NCBI GenBank assembly: GCA_000727475.1
Contig: KL647289.1
Span: forward strand, 5,150,019 to 5,214,018
Source: Sarcocystis neurona
Taxonomy: Eukaryota; Apicomplexa; Conoidasida; Eucoccidiorida; Sarcocystidae
Reading direction: 5' to 3'
DNA length: 64,000 bases
Each line of letters starts with the position of its first letter. The stretch's first letter is position 1. Positions 47,506-57,907 of this stretch are shown here, piece by piece. The translations under genes and the position numbers were made by a program. Under the pieces are notes generated by a model. The model did not search any database, was not told the DNA's origin, and was given only the letters and a program-made list of their open reading frames with translations.

Positions 47506-50266
47506 CTATACAACTCCGAGGCCAGAGCAGCTATCACGAACGGTTACACTCCAGTAAGGGACTCCGCAAGGAACCGATACGGTCTCTCGGTTCGACAATG
47601 TGGCGGTTGCTTCTGTGGGTCTTGTTTGCCGAATGAGGATTTCATTCGTCTTCCAGGGGGGCGTGGGGATGTCGTTCTGGAGGCTTCTCATTGGGATTTC
47701 GTGGTGGCTGAACAGGCGTAACACACGGAGCATGCTTACCACCGACTGAAATGCAGATAACGGTGGTGACTGCCGGAGGAACGCAAAATACGGACTAATG
47801 TAGGCCACCGTAGAGGACAGACACGCGCGGGGACTAAACGATGCCAACCCGTCCACCCCGACGCAAAACTACCCACCAGCTTCCGTTCGATTGGCACGTC
47901 TGAGTCAGGGTGCAGATCCACGTCTGCTAACACCGCGGCTTTTTGCGCGATGCCGAATATGCATCGCGTTCCCTCCTCGGTGGAAATATGAATGACAGCC
48001 TCTCCCACATACCAACTAGCGAGATAGCCCATATGTAAAGAGTGAGACTGGCCTTGAGCGCGATACCACGCATTCCGTTTGCGGCAGGAAGGCCGAGTGG
48101 ACACACCTTTCTGACACTCTCTTTTCTTTTCTCTGCATACTCGTACTCCCAGGGAAACTGACGACTTGTGAACTAGGCCGACACGTGGACACAATTAGCA
48201 CACCTCGCGTATCCGTAAGTTTCCATGGTGCACACTGAAAGTCCAGTCTTTCCCACACCGCCGACGCGTCGCAGAACGCCCTCCAGGAGGAAGTCCACCT
48301 TGCCGCAAAGGAAGATTGAAATATCGTTCGAATCCTCTTCCACACATTCGCTAGCAGAAACCGTTGACGTGGAACGAATACGAGTGGCATCGCCCGTGAC
48401 ACCGGACTGCTTTTGTGACAACAGTGTTGAACCGCACCACCGGCGGCCATTGCAAACACCTTTCTCACAACTGAGGTATTCGAAGCTTTTCTACGCCAAG
48501 TTTCACTCCAGTAACCATGTCGCCACATGCACGCGCCATGTGTACACCGAGACCCGCTGTCAGTTTTCTATGCGCATACTAAAAGCTTTCCGTACCCCGC
48601 CGACATGCGGCACACAATTGTCCAGAGAAAATGATCTTTCATACTGTCGAAAAGCGTGTCACTCACATTTGGCGGGTTTTTGGCCATAACGAATTTCTTG
48701 TAGAAGAAGTGTCCAGAAAAAGCACCGACGAACGCAGACCCTGTTACGGCCATCCATTTGTTGCCGTTAAGCGCGTACTTCACGGGCAGAAGGCGACTGT
48801 GGAAAATCACCCCTGTGCCTGCCGGCTGCATAGTGATAACGCATAACCACCAAAACACCAGCGGTATACGAAAGCCCAAGCGCGCCCCTCGTCCCACGCA
48901 CTGCACTATTAAGATGGGTCAAGCAGGAGCTCTGAGGTGGCAACAACGTGTATATTCTACGACCACGGAAACCGATTTTTTCTTCTCTAGCGGCGTTTGG
49001 AATAGTCTCATCAACGAAGAGGAACACCGCTACCGGAGGCACAGCCGTCAGGTTCCACCTTGATCCCAGGCAGGCACGTGAAACTGAAGAAGCAGATGGC
49101 AACTCTCCTCGAACGCATGCGAACCGTTGCGGACATATCGTTGTCAACTGCTTTGCTTTTCACCGACACTAAGACGGTGACACGCGTACTCCGCCTTGTG
49201 TTTCCCTGGAGCTGCCGCGTAGTCTTTCCCACAAAAGCTTAAAAATTGCATTGCTACTTTCACGCTACGTTGTCGCCAAAGATACTTCTGGAGTTCAACG
49301 ACGTAACGTGTGGGATAGCCCACGGTGTGCAGAATTTGAGGGACGAGCAGTGCACCAATGGTTGTGCCGTCGCGCATCTCCAGAATGTACGGGGAGCCCA
49401 CCCCACTGTCCCCATATATCCGCAGAAGAAGCACACGTTCTAATGCATAGCCAAGGTAGAGGGCCGTCTTGTGCAGAAACCGCTGAGTGGTAGAGTAAGC
49501 TCTAACCCCTGCACAGGACACTTACGGGAGTCGGCAGCGGCGACGTCACATCCAGAAGGCGCCGTGCTAGACGCTGCAAGGAGGACAGCAAGCCTTCAAA
49601 ACAACATGTCTCCTTGATATAATACAATGCATCAAAGAGCAGGGCACAGCGGCACGAGGAACAGATAAGACAGCAAGCCTTCAAAACAAGACATTACCTA
49701 ATCACAATACTAGGCATCAAAGAATAAGCCGTACCCGGTGGGACGCGGAAAAGCGGTGCTACATTCCTGTCGCAATATACTGCATAAATGCGACTTGCGT
49801 GGACGCGGAAGCATCAACAGCGCCGTAGTCGAGCTTCTTGCTGGCCCTTTCAGCAGTTGCGAGTAAGCGTGACCACCACCGAAAATTCGACCCTGCGTGC
49901 GCTGCGAAGGTGAAGCTGTTGCAGTCCACCAGACACCTTGTTCCCCTTCTACGACAACTTCGACATATCTGGTTGCGCATTATTCGGAAACTAGATTCTT
50001 CCTTCTCCCTGGTGTGGAAGTGAATATGTTTGTTTGAATAGGTGCGAACTAAAAGTGCGTTCCAAACTTACGAGCGCCATCGTGAGTCCGAATTGCAAAT
50101 GGTGTCCGGTCCACAGTCGAGAGATCGCACTGGAGCACACCGAGAAAAAATATACCTCTCTGCAACTTGCTTTAACGCGGTTGGCTTTGCACCTGTGCGC
50201 CAACGCGACGGTTGAAGCTTCCGTCCGTTGTGCGGCCAGTGCACGTGCTAGAATCGACCTGAGCAT
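47506..50266 (-). CDS. Predicted mitochondrial membrane protein, unknown family
   Basis: ATG 50266 opens with MLRSILARALAAQRTEAS, a basic amphipathic start typical of mitochondrial import signals; the exon ends at CTC|GTAAGT (50072). Likely exons follow from 49968 and 49508 (AYSTTQRFLHKTALYLGYAL). Four downstream exons have fully agreeing phases: 48900-48667, 48406-48204, 48015-47877 and 47745-47506. They encode two hydrophobic segments (IPLVFWWLCVITMQPAG; MAVTGSAFVGAFSGHFFYKK), a soluble linker, then WYVGEAVIHISTEEGTRCIF and a C-terminus with IPTPPWKTNEILIRQ. A helical hairpin followed by a beta-rich tail is reminiscent of the TMEM70/TMEM186/TMEM223 group of respiratory-chain assembly proteins, but I could not confirm that. 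The junctions between the first three exons and the exon at 48900 are unresolved, and the N-terminal exons could belong to another gene. Confidence 0.5.
49584..49724. repeat. Diverged direct repeat, about 56 bp units 85 bp apart
   Basis: GACAGCAAGCCTTCAAAACA occurs at 49584 and at 49669. Each is followed by a related A/T-rich stretch ending in GCATCAAAGA. It lies in the intron region of the minus-strand gene. Confidence 0.8.
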
Positions 50267-50884
50267 AACCGGGAGAAACGCCAGAAACGATTCAGCTGGT
50301 ATAAGTGTGACTTGCGGCGGCTTGCAGAAAGCGCCTCGTTCGAAGGTACAACTAACGCTCGTTTGATGATTAACTGGAACGGCACAGGCAACACAAAAAG
50401 ACTAAACATTGCAACCGTTGTAATAAAGCCGGATGTCACGTTGACGCCTCGTTTACTCACTATTTCGGCACCCGCACACACATATCAGGAGGGCGACTGA
50501 CCACTGCATCTGGTGAGCGGCGAGTCGAGATATACATATCACTTCTATATACCAGTAATTAGACGTCGAGGCAGTAGACTGGATAGGTCTGCCTACGGTG
50601 CGAGTTGTGCCTAGGTATACTGGGAGTTTATTGTAGAAGCGTTTGAAACTTAGGGCAACCTCCACAGTAAAATGTTCGACATTGCCACCTTTCCAGCACC
50701 CCGTTCGATCTCTTCCTCTAAACAACAAAATCCTACCTTTTTTGTCTCCTAAGCTGCATGCCACTCTTCCACCGTCATGCAAAAAAGTGTTCTTTCGGCG
50801 TGTTTCGCCCTCCTGGCTACTTTACTTGTTGGCGTCCTGCTTTTTAAATAATTCTATCGTGCGAATAGAGCCCTCCTATCACAG
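50267..50884. other. Divergent intergenic region with a hydrophobic minus-strand ORF
   Basis: The minus strand at about 50460-50330 encodes a helix-like hydrophobic run (GFITTVAMFSLFVLPVPFQL) followed by basic residues, which could be a membrane exon upstream of the ATG at 50266. The plus strand over the same bases reads a mixed hydrophilic frame. Neither has a confirmed splice pair. Confidence 0.3.
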
Positions 50885-51154
50885 GCGGCCAAAAACATAC
50901 GCGTACGGCTGTCGTGGCTGCCTTGTACGTCAGAATTCAACAGGAGTGGAAAATATGTCTCTACGTTGGGCGGCGACTTCCCGCTGCCTACTGCAGAGTT
51001 GGAGCAGCGCGTACCTCTGGTTGCTACGGGGACTATTTCAAAGCGCCCTCGTTACCTTCCTGTGCACTTCTGGTACAAGTTAAAATCAATAGTAAAAGAC
51101 TTTAACTGTACTGCTGTGGTTGGCATGGCTCTTGCGTCGCGTAGACGCAGATAA
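50885..51154 (+). CDS. Probable exon, unknown protein
   Basis: After a CTATCACAG acceptor the plus strand is open for about 90 codons with natural composition: KNIRVRLSWLPCTSEFNRSG, LGGDFPLPTAELEQRVPLVA, RYLPVHFWYKLKSIVKDF. The frame stops at 51154; a donor before the stop (for example ATA|GTAAAA near 51090) would link it to the next exon. No family recognised. The opposite strand and the other frames are clearly less protein-like. Confidence 0.42.
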   Translation, partial: AAKNIRVRLSWLPCTSEFNRSGKYVSTLGGDFPLPTAELEQRVPLVATGTISKRPRYLPVHFWYKLKSIVKDFNCTAVVGMALASRRRR

Positions 51155-51203
51155 TACGGTGGCGAACAGCAGTGATGAGTCCTAGTGTGTCGTCTTTCGT
51201 CAG

Positions 51204-51370
51204 TGAGTCCCGCCCAGCAAAGAAACGACGGCATGCCTACTGCAAAAACAGACGTTCGCATTACAAAATGGAAAAAGTCGATGGGTAAAAAACGCTCACC
51301 TCTCAAACGGCGGAAGGGACGACACAAATTCTCATATACGCATGTACCGCTCGACGTCCACAAAGTATAG
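51204..51370 (+). CDS. Probable exon encoding a Lys/Arg-rich segment
   Basis: A pyrimidine-rich acceptor (GTCGTCTTTCGTCAG) precedes a frame reading SPAQQRNDGMPTAKTDVRIT, then WKKSMGKKRSPLKRRKGRHK, and ending THVPLDVHKV at the stop at 51370. The basic cluster resembles a nuclear localisation or nucleic-acid-binding segment. It is probably part of the same transcript as the exon ending near 51.1 kb, but the phases could not be reconciled. Confidence 0.35.
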
Positions 51371-52299
51371 TAGATCTAACTTCCACTAATGGAAAATTTC
51401 CGTAGACACACATGTGTTCACAAATAAACCCCGGGTTTGTTTATATATATATATATACATACATACACATTTATGGATAGTAGCCCTGCATGTACGAGTG
51501 CCCTATTGGCTACATACATGTGAGATACGCGTACACGGAAGATATCATCAGGGTAATACACAAATGCTCGAGAGATGAGCAATACACTCTGCCATATGTA
51601 GTATCGCTATCTGCGTGTCCATCACATGCGTATTTCCTTCGTGCGGTGGAACGTCATATCGGACGATGAGCATGACCGAGCATGACTCCTGTTCGACTGT
51701 CTGTCGCTGCATGCCGCTGCCTGTGCGCTTTGACAACGCTCCCGCTCCGCAAGCAATCAGCACACATCCTGGAACGCGCTTCCCCCACAACCACCACGTC
51801 GTGACCCTGAAACGCCACACCTTTGTTTATTCTGCCAAATTAGGCAGCTCGGAATCCCTCTTAGGTGAGCGTCGTGTGATTAAAGTTGAGTCACTGAGTC
51901 CGTAGTGGACTGACGCTGCGAGTACTGCGTCCTGCTGTGTGCTTTACTGAAAACCCCGTCCAGGTAATTGTTTACCCGCCGCCACAGTAGCTCAGCTGAT
52001 GCGATTCATACCCGAGTATTCTTGATGCTTCCCAAAGGTGAACCTCCCCACGTGTGGCAACGATTGCCAAGTTCGCTACACAATCATGTACCACATTTCG
52101 AAAATGCAGTGTCCCAGGGTTTATTCCATTCTCTTGGAAACGTAGTCCGCCACAGGTTCGCCGTTCAAGCCATTCGAACGAAACTGCGTATCCGCGCCCA
52201 TGGTTGATGAACTGAAGTGCCATGTCACTGTCACCAAAAGCCGTATTTGGTAGCAACCTACTAGTGCCGGTTCTTGAACTATTGAAATACTACGTGTAG
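51371..52299. other. Unresolved stretch with competing ORFs
   Basis: There is an (AT)n run at about 51441-51457. A plus frame at 51615-51868 (PVRFDNAPAPQAISTHPGTR) ends at a TTAG|GTGAGC donor. A minus frame at 51548-51820 and a pair of opposed frames at 51968-52256 are equally open. I cannot decide which are coding. Confidence 0.3.
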
Positions 52300-52491
52300 A
52301 ACGCACGTTACGCGGTGCTGGCGTATGCTCCGAAAACGCATGTAGTTGAATTGAGAGATGGCGCTGTCTTCTTTCTGTACGCCCAAACGCAGGAACTCGA
52401 CGTTCCTGCTCACACTGAAGGGTATACTCTTTGTAAGACGTTCAGATTATCTGTAAAGAAGCTTTCAAACGTGGTCATGGTGGAAATCTAA
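52300..52491 (+). CDS. Probable exon, unknown protein
   Basis: After a CTACGTGTAG acceptor the plus strand is open with good composition: ARYAVLAYAPKTHVVELRDG, FFLYAQTQELDVPAHTEGYT, FRLSVKKLSNVVMVEI, then the stop at 52491. A CTTT|GTAAGA donor inside (near 52432) is an alternative end. If the stop is real, this is the 3' terminal exon of the gene that begins near 50.9 kb. Confidence 0.4.
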   Translation, partial: NARYAVLAYAPKTHVVELRDGAVFFLYAQTQELDVPAHTEGYTLCKTFRLSVKKLSNVVMVEI

Positions 52492-54552
52492 TCTACCCGC
52501 CACTGTACTGTTGGCTGGCGAGACGCTGGAGCTCTTCAGCGCTTGAGCGGGAGAAAATCGCAAAGAACTTTATGAACAGAGAAAATGTGTCCTATGGTGT
52601 CCCAAGGGTAAAGGTCCTTCCACCGATGTTCACGTGGCGTGCTGGCACCATCGTCTCGTAGAAACATACTCCTTGCACTCGTTTTTCGCCCGTCTCTCGC
52701 TCCTCGTTCTTCACTTCGCGATACCCCTATTTCCTCTGTACCCCGTAAGTATTCTTTTCCGTTCTCCGTGTGAAGTGTTTAATTCTGTCACTCTCGTTTC
52801 TTCCTCTTCTGTACGAGATTTTTCTGCGTGCTCGTGGGCGCGTTGTTCTCTACAATCTCTTCTGACATTCTTTATGCCCTGTACAGTCTCGTCTGGCATT
52901 GTTTCTACTGTGTGTTCCGCCGTTTTGTCTTTCACGTGTACTTCGATAGGCCAGTTTTCCTTAGAAATTTGGTACTCAGTGATTGAGGAATCAAAGTCGC
53001 GTGGATGCGTGGTGCGGGTGTGCGTACGTTGTGCGAGATTAGAGGTTCAGACGACTACGAGCGCCGTGGTTCTCTCAGGACGAGGGAATATCTGCGGTGT
53101 AGCTTCCTTCAACTGTCCTCTTGTATCCTCTCGCGGCTGCGATGGCGCCTCCGGAGGATTGCATGGTGGAGTAAGCCCAGGAAATCAACTCTTCAAGGCA
53201 GCTGTGCTACGCAGTTGGGTGTTTGCCGACGAACGTAGATGACACGCCTGAATCTACCAGTAGACCCGCCTACCGTCAAAAGTGCTCTTGCAGTGTCGCC
53301 TTGTAGAGAGAACTAATTTTGTAGGCAATGAGTGCTCGCTGTTGCACTCTCACACGCACCCACTGCTGTGCCTCACACGTGCAGACATCAAATGCTTGAC
53401 GTCTACTTACGCTTGTGAATATAGATTGTAACACCGCCTTGCTTAGGAGTTCATAGTTTAGAGCTGCCGCATGCAATCACATTATCTGGGAAAACTGCTG
53501 TAGATATATCCGTGTAGCTCAACCGCGTTTCCCCACTTTTGCATAGACAGACTTCGACGTTGCAACATATATAGCGGCGAGCCGCTAGGCTCGGGTGCAT
53601 TGAGACTCGTAACGGCTGTACACGAATCGCTGCCGCAGGGGCTCAACAGGCCACCTACGCTTTACTGATCTACACGTACCCCGTAGTATGTGTGACACCA
53701 TAAATGGAGAGCTCACGGACGTGGGCTGCCGAAAGTGTAAGTGGCTACTTGTGACCCGTACGACGTTCCCCACAGTGTCCGTTAGATGCACTCCTACAGT
53801 ATTCGGCGGATGAGCGATGTGGTGGTGAAATGTGCTGTTACAATGTGACGCATGTTGTTCATGCCGAAGTACTTTGAACTATTTACTGCAGCGGTTCTAC
53901 AAAACATTACCTCCACGAGAAGAGCTAGCTAAAAGAGTTACACGCGCATCTCCGCAACAGCGACATTCTGAATGTTACTTATTCAGTATGGTAGCCCGGT
54001 AGCGTCTGTGGGAAGTTACTGCGCAGTCAAGTGTGTGGTGCAAGGCACATGTGAGCTTTCTTTGCACCCAACACCTTAAACAAGATTTATGTGATTACAG
54101 AACTGTTCTGGCGACCGGGTGGGTGACTTTTCGTATGAGTATTGTTTTATCTGTTCTCGTCATTCGTCTGCGTGATGTTCGGGTATATCCCTGCGTCTTC
54201 TATGTTTACTTCCTGCGTTCTAATGTCTTTTAAAGAAGGGAAGGAAATATCTCCGGCATGCCAGGGTTTCTGGGTGGCCGCATCATCTGGGTACCTTCAG
54301 CATTTTGGTCGTTGTTGTCGATTACACACCCTGTGGCAGAAGCGCCACAAATCCGTATCATGTATTCCATGCGTTTACTCTTGACATTCCCAGCGTGCGC
54401 GTCCGTGATAAACGCATGTCCACGTGTCAGGATTCCACGTGTTTTTCCAAAGGACTTGAAATCATAGTAATATCATGCGAAGCGCACTCGTTTCCGAGAC
54501 TGCGTGCTTGTATACTTAGCGTGTGCTTAATAATTTGCGTTTTGCTTCGCAG
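52492..54552. other. Region upstream of HXGPRT with antisense open frames
   Basis: At 52634-53242 the plus strand is open for 202 codons and carries a perfect CCC|GTAAGTATT donor at 52745. The minus strand is open for about 107 codons (to 52711) with a charged composition (TVETMPDETVQGIKNVRRD, EKSRTEEEETRVTELN) that looks more like real protein. 53250-54552 shows nothing convincing except that it must contain the short first coding exon of HXGPRT, which I could not pinpoint. Confidence 0.3.
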
Positions 54553-57500
54553 CTATGGGAAGGGAAAAGAGAGGAAGGAGCCGATGTACATCGCGGACGA
54601 TGCGTTTTATTCGGCGAGTGATTTTATTGTCCCCTCCCACTACAAGCCTTACATCGAGAAGATACTGCTGCCCCACGGCCTGGTGGTGGACCGGGTCGAA
54701 AAGCTGGTAGGTCTAAAAGGGATACGCCTCTTGTGTAGTTCCTGCATTCAATAGAAAAGATCTTCTGCGTAAGAGAAACTCACATTTCTAACAAAACATC
54801 TTATGTTGTACCTTGTGCTCACCGTATCGTGACATCGCATTAACATCCCGACAGGTGCATGTGTCAAGTAAACTTCTGCATCCCCACGCGCACCTCCGCG
54901 TGAAATCGTGCATACCAGCATATGCATTGGCAGAGGTTTTCCTTCTCCCGTAGGGACATCTTATATGTCTTAAAGAGTATGTTTTTGCGTGCACAGATTT
55001 TCACACATGCCTCAGTGTATTGTAGCGGACACACGCGAAAAGAATACTGTTTTGTAAAGAACGTCAGGACGACTTTCACAGCCGCAGCTACACGCCAACC
55101 ACGAAACCATGCATAATTCGAAAGCTCCTGCGAAGGGCACCGCAGTCGACTAGATCATCCCACATGGACATGCGAATAAGAGGCCCAGTGTTCCACGAAG
55201 TAGTGCAACGTTGCTTCAGAGTACCTTCCTCTGTGAGAATTTCTCTGCCAGAGGTTGCTTCCAGTATCCACTGGATACTGGGAGTATCCAGTACTGTCAC
55301 CTGTGACTCTCAGCAGCAGAAGTTGACTGGAGGACTAAAGGGAGACCTAAGGAACTGGTGGTTCCACGGCGGCCTGACAACCTAAAGACCACATTCACGG
55401 ACAATTGCCGATTTTAGTTTCCGTTGTGAGCACAAGCATGAATTAGTGTATGTTTGTCAACGGAGTGCGTGACACTGGTTGCGGATGGTGACGTACAGGC
55501 GATGGATATTCACCAGCATTACTTTCAGAAGGAGTTACACCTTCTGTGTGTCCTCAAGGGTTCCCGAGGCTTTTTTACGCTGCTTATTAACTTCTTGAAC
55601 AAAATGCAGAAGTAAGGAAATCGAATTCTACAGCGCCTATGCGTACAGTCAAAATGCCCTCAGGGATCAATACTCGTTAGTGCGCCTGTCGTTACTGTCA
55701 CTGTGTCGCCGCCTGTCTTATTGGATGAAGCGGCGCCTGCATCGCCGCTCAGTACGCAAGACGAATGGGGCCGAAGGGTTACGTTACTGACGGAAGTGCG
55801 ACTCAGGTATATTGTGCGTTTTGAGTCTGTCGTGGGTGCGGATGGTCTGCCAGGTACAACGGAGCTTTCAGCTCTGCGCCACCTTATATGGAGCACTACA
55901 TTCGGCTGAAATCGTACCGCAATGACTCAAGTCAAGGGAAGGTACGCAAAAAGTGTTGACGGGAAGGTCGTAGACTTCACGCCAAATAAACCTGGTACTA
56001 GTACGTGATACGCAGAATGTGTTGACGGAAAAGAATTAGAATTTATGCCAAATTTACTTAGTGCTGTTCTTGTGCAGTTGGTACAATGATGGACTCAGTA
56101 GACTTTATAATCCTCTCATCACTTGTGAAGTGGTGGGCGCACATGAACCTTATGAACACTGCTCCAGAAGTGCACTGTGCCAACGTTTTTGCACACAGTT
56201 GGAAAGTAGGAGAGTGGCAGGTTCACAACGATCGTAGTCCTAGCTGTTGTTTTGTCACTAATCGCATAGCATGACAGTGTATGTCGAATCGCCTGTGTTT
56301 ATTGACCACCGCACGCGGTCCCCCTGCTCTGTTGTGTGCAGTACGTCGGGCGACGAAGTGTGACTGGATATTGACAGTCAGGAGCCCTGTGTGCGTCGGT
56401 GTAGCACGTTCGTTTTTTTTGACAGGATACGTATGTTAAGAATATGCGTCCAGGAAGAGAATGCTGGTGAAGCGTCGACTGTGAAAAAGGCAGCACTCTT
56501 GGAAAGATAGAATCGGCCTGACCTGGCATTGAGAGCAACGCCTGGACAAGCGCAGTTGTGAAGTTGTACTTCTTGGCCATATACGTGTTCGCGTTACAGG
56601 TCAGGAAGCGACTACCGTGCTTCTTCCGGCGACGTGATGTCCTTTACATCATTCATTTGTTTTTCAGCTTCAAATCATCGGCGACGATCTGTCCGCCTTG
56701 AAAGGGAAGCACGTTCTCATAGTGGAGGACATCATTGACACGGGATACACACTTACGCAGTTCGGCAGCACTATAAAGGTACGGTTCAACTGACTGGATT
56801 CGCTGTTGTTCTTGCGGCGTTCGTCCGTGCGCAGAGGACATCGAGTAACTTTGCAAATTATGTGCAGCGGTGCTGGATGTGGCATGGCCTAACCCCTCGA
56901 CTCCCACCCCTGGGTGCAAACGGTTTTACTCAGAGCACGGTGTGCACCGCAGTAGATGGAGCGTCGGTTCGTTATTTTGCCAGCACTGAAATTACTCTGT
57001 CCATCTGTTATATCAGGAATATTGTCCCAAGTCTCTGAAAGTCGCGTCGTTGCTGGAGAAAAGGTACGTGTGAACCCGGCACGATGGCACTGAGTAACGC
57101 CGTAAGGCGATTGATAGGTAATATTCGTTAATTTCTGCCAACATTTCGAATGGAGGGAAAGGGCTCACGAATCACTGCAGGCATAAGACCTCTTTCGTTG
57201 CGAGCGGCAGCCTGGACCGTGTAACCATCCCAGTGCTGGCAATGAGGCTTGCAGCATAATTTCCGCCGTAGTCCTGTTCTCAACTCCAGTGGTCTGCAAT
57301 TTTTGTTCACCAGGCGGTCACTGTGAGGTTTTTTTATCATCCGCGTTTTTCCGGGCGAATTGTAGACTCTGAGTTCACTTTTCTGTGTCCTTCCTCGTGT
57401 GTTTTAGAACCACTCGATCTAATGGGTTTAAGGGCGATTTCGTCGCTTTCAGCGTCGCCGACCACTACATTGTTGGCTTCTGTTACGACTTCAATGAGGT

Positions 57501-57907
57501 TAGTATTTTTCTGCTTTATTCCAAAGCGGAATAAGCAGCCGTAAGGATGCATGCGAAGTTCTGCGGGAGCGTAAGCGAGACACTGTGTTTCAATACTATA
57601 TGGTAATAGGATACACTTGTATGTGGTGTATCTAATTTTTTACTGACACGTGGCAGTAGGCCACTTTTTGTACTGGAGCACCGGAAACACAGCAGTTTTC
57701 GAAATACACGGCGGGATTGCTGCTGTGCACATTAACCGCTCTCCTGCTTTATGAAGTAGTTTGTTTGAGTAGGGCCGTTGATTTGAGAGAAATGACGAGG
57801 TGTGTGCTGCTGCGGTACGGCCTGTTTTGTGGCTGCTTCAGATGTTCAGGGACTTCGATCACGTTTCTGTCCTGAGCGAAGCAGCTCGAAAAGAATTTAG
57901 TGTTTGA
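54553..57907 (+). CDS. HXGPRT: Hypoxanthine-xanthine-guanine phosphoribosyltransferase
   Basis: Transfers phosphoribose from PRPP to hypoxanthine, xanthine or guanine; purine salvage is essential because apicomplexans cannot make purines. Exons: 54553-54706, 55499-55611, 55681-55806, 56668-56778, 57017-57063, 57408-57498 and 57842-57907, with agreeing phases except between 55806 and 56668. Matches to Toxoplasma HXGPRT run end to end: [30 protein letters not shown] (PPi loop), [14 protein letters not shown] (PRPP motif), [16 protein letters not shown] and [18 protein letters not shown], then the stop. The first exon begins inside a codon (TAT preceded by C), so a short 5' exon with the ATG lies upstream, unplaced. 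The linker expected before LQIIGDD (family S-Y-x-N-D-x-S-T-G) is not placed; TGGTACAATGATGG near 56079 is a candidate. Exon 3 carries an extra Pro/Val/Ala-rich segment. Confidence 0.92.
55943..56069. repeat. Diverged 66-bp tandem duplication in an HXGPRT intron
   Basis: Units start at 55943 (TACGCAAAAAGTGTTGACGG) and 56009 (TACGCAGAATGTGTTGACGG). They stay similar through TTCACGCCAAATAAACC against TTTATGCCAAATTTACT. The repeat lies in the intron where the missing linker exon is expected. Confidence 0.75.

Noticed and set aside
48320..48345. GTTCGAATCC-like T-loop of a tRNA
   Set aside because: No matching acceptor stem, D-arm or anticodon arm around it, and it lies inside an exon with agreeing splice phases.
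54305..54552. Plus-strand ORF upstream of the first recognised HXGPRT exon as its N-terminus
   Set aside because: A strong acceptor (TTTGCTTCGCAG) sits right before the conserved YGKGK, so the upstream in-frame sequence is intron.
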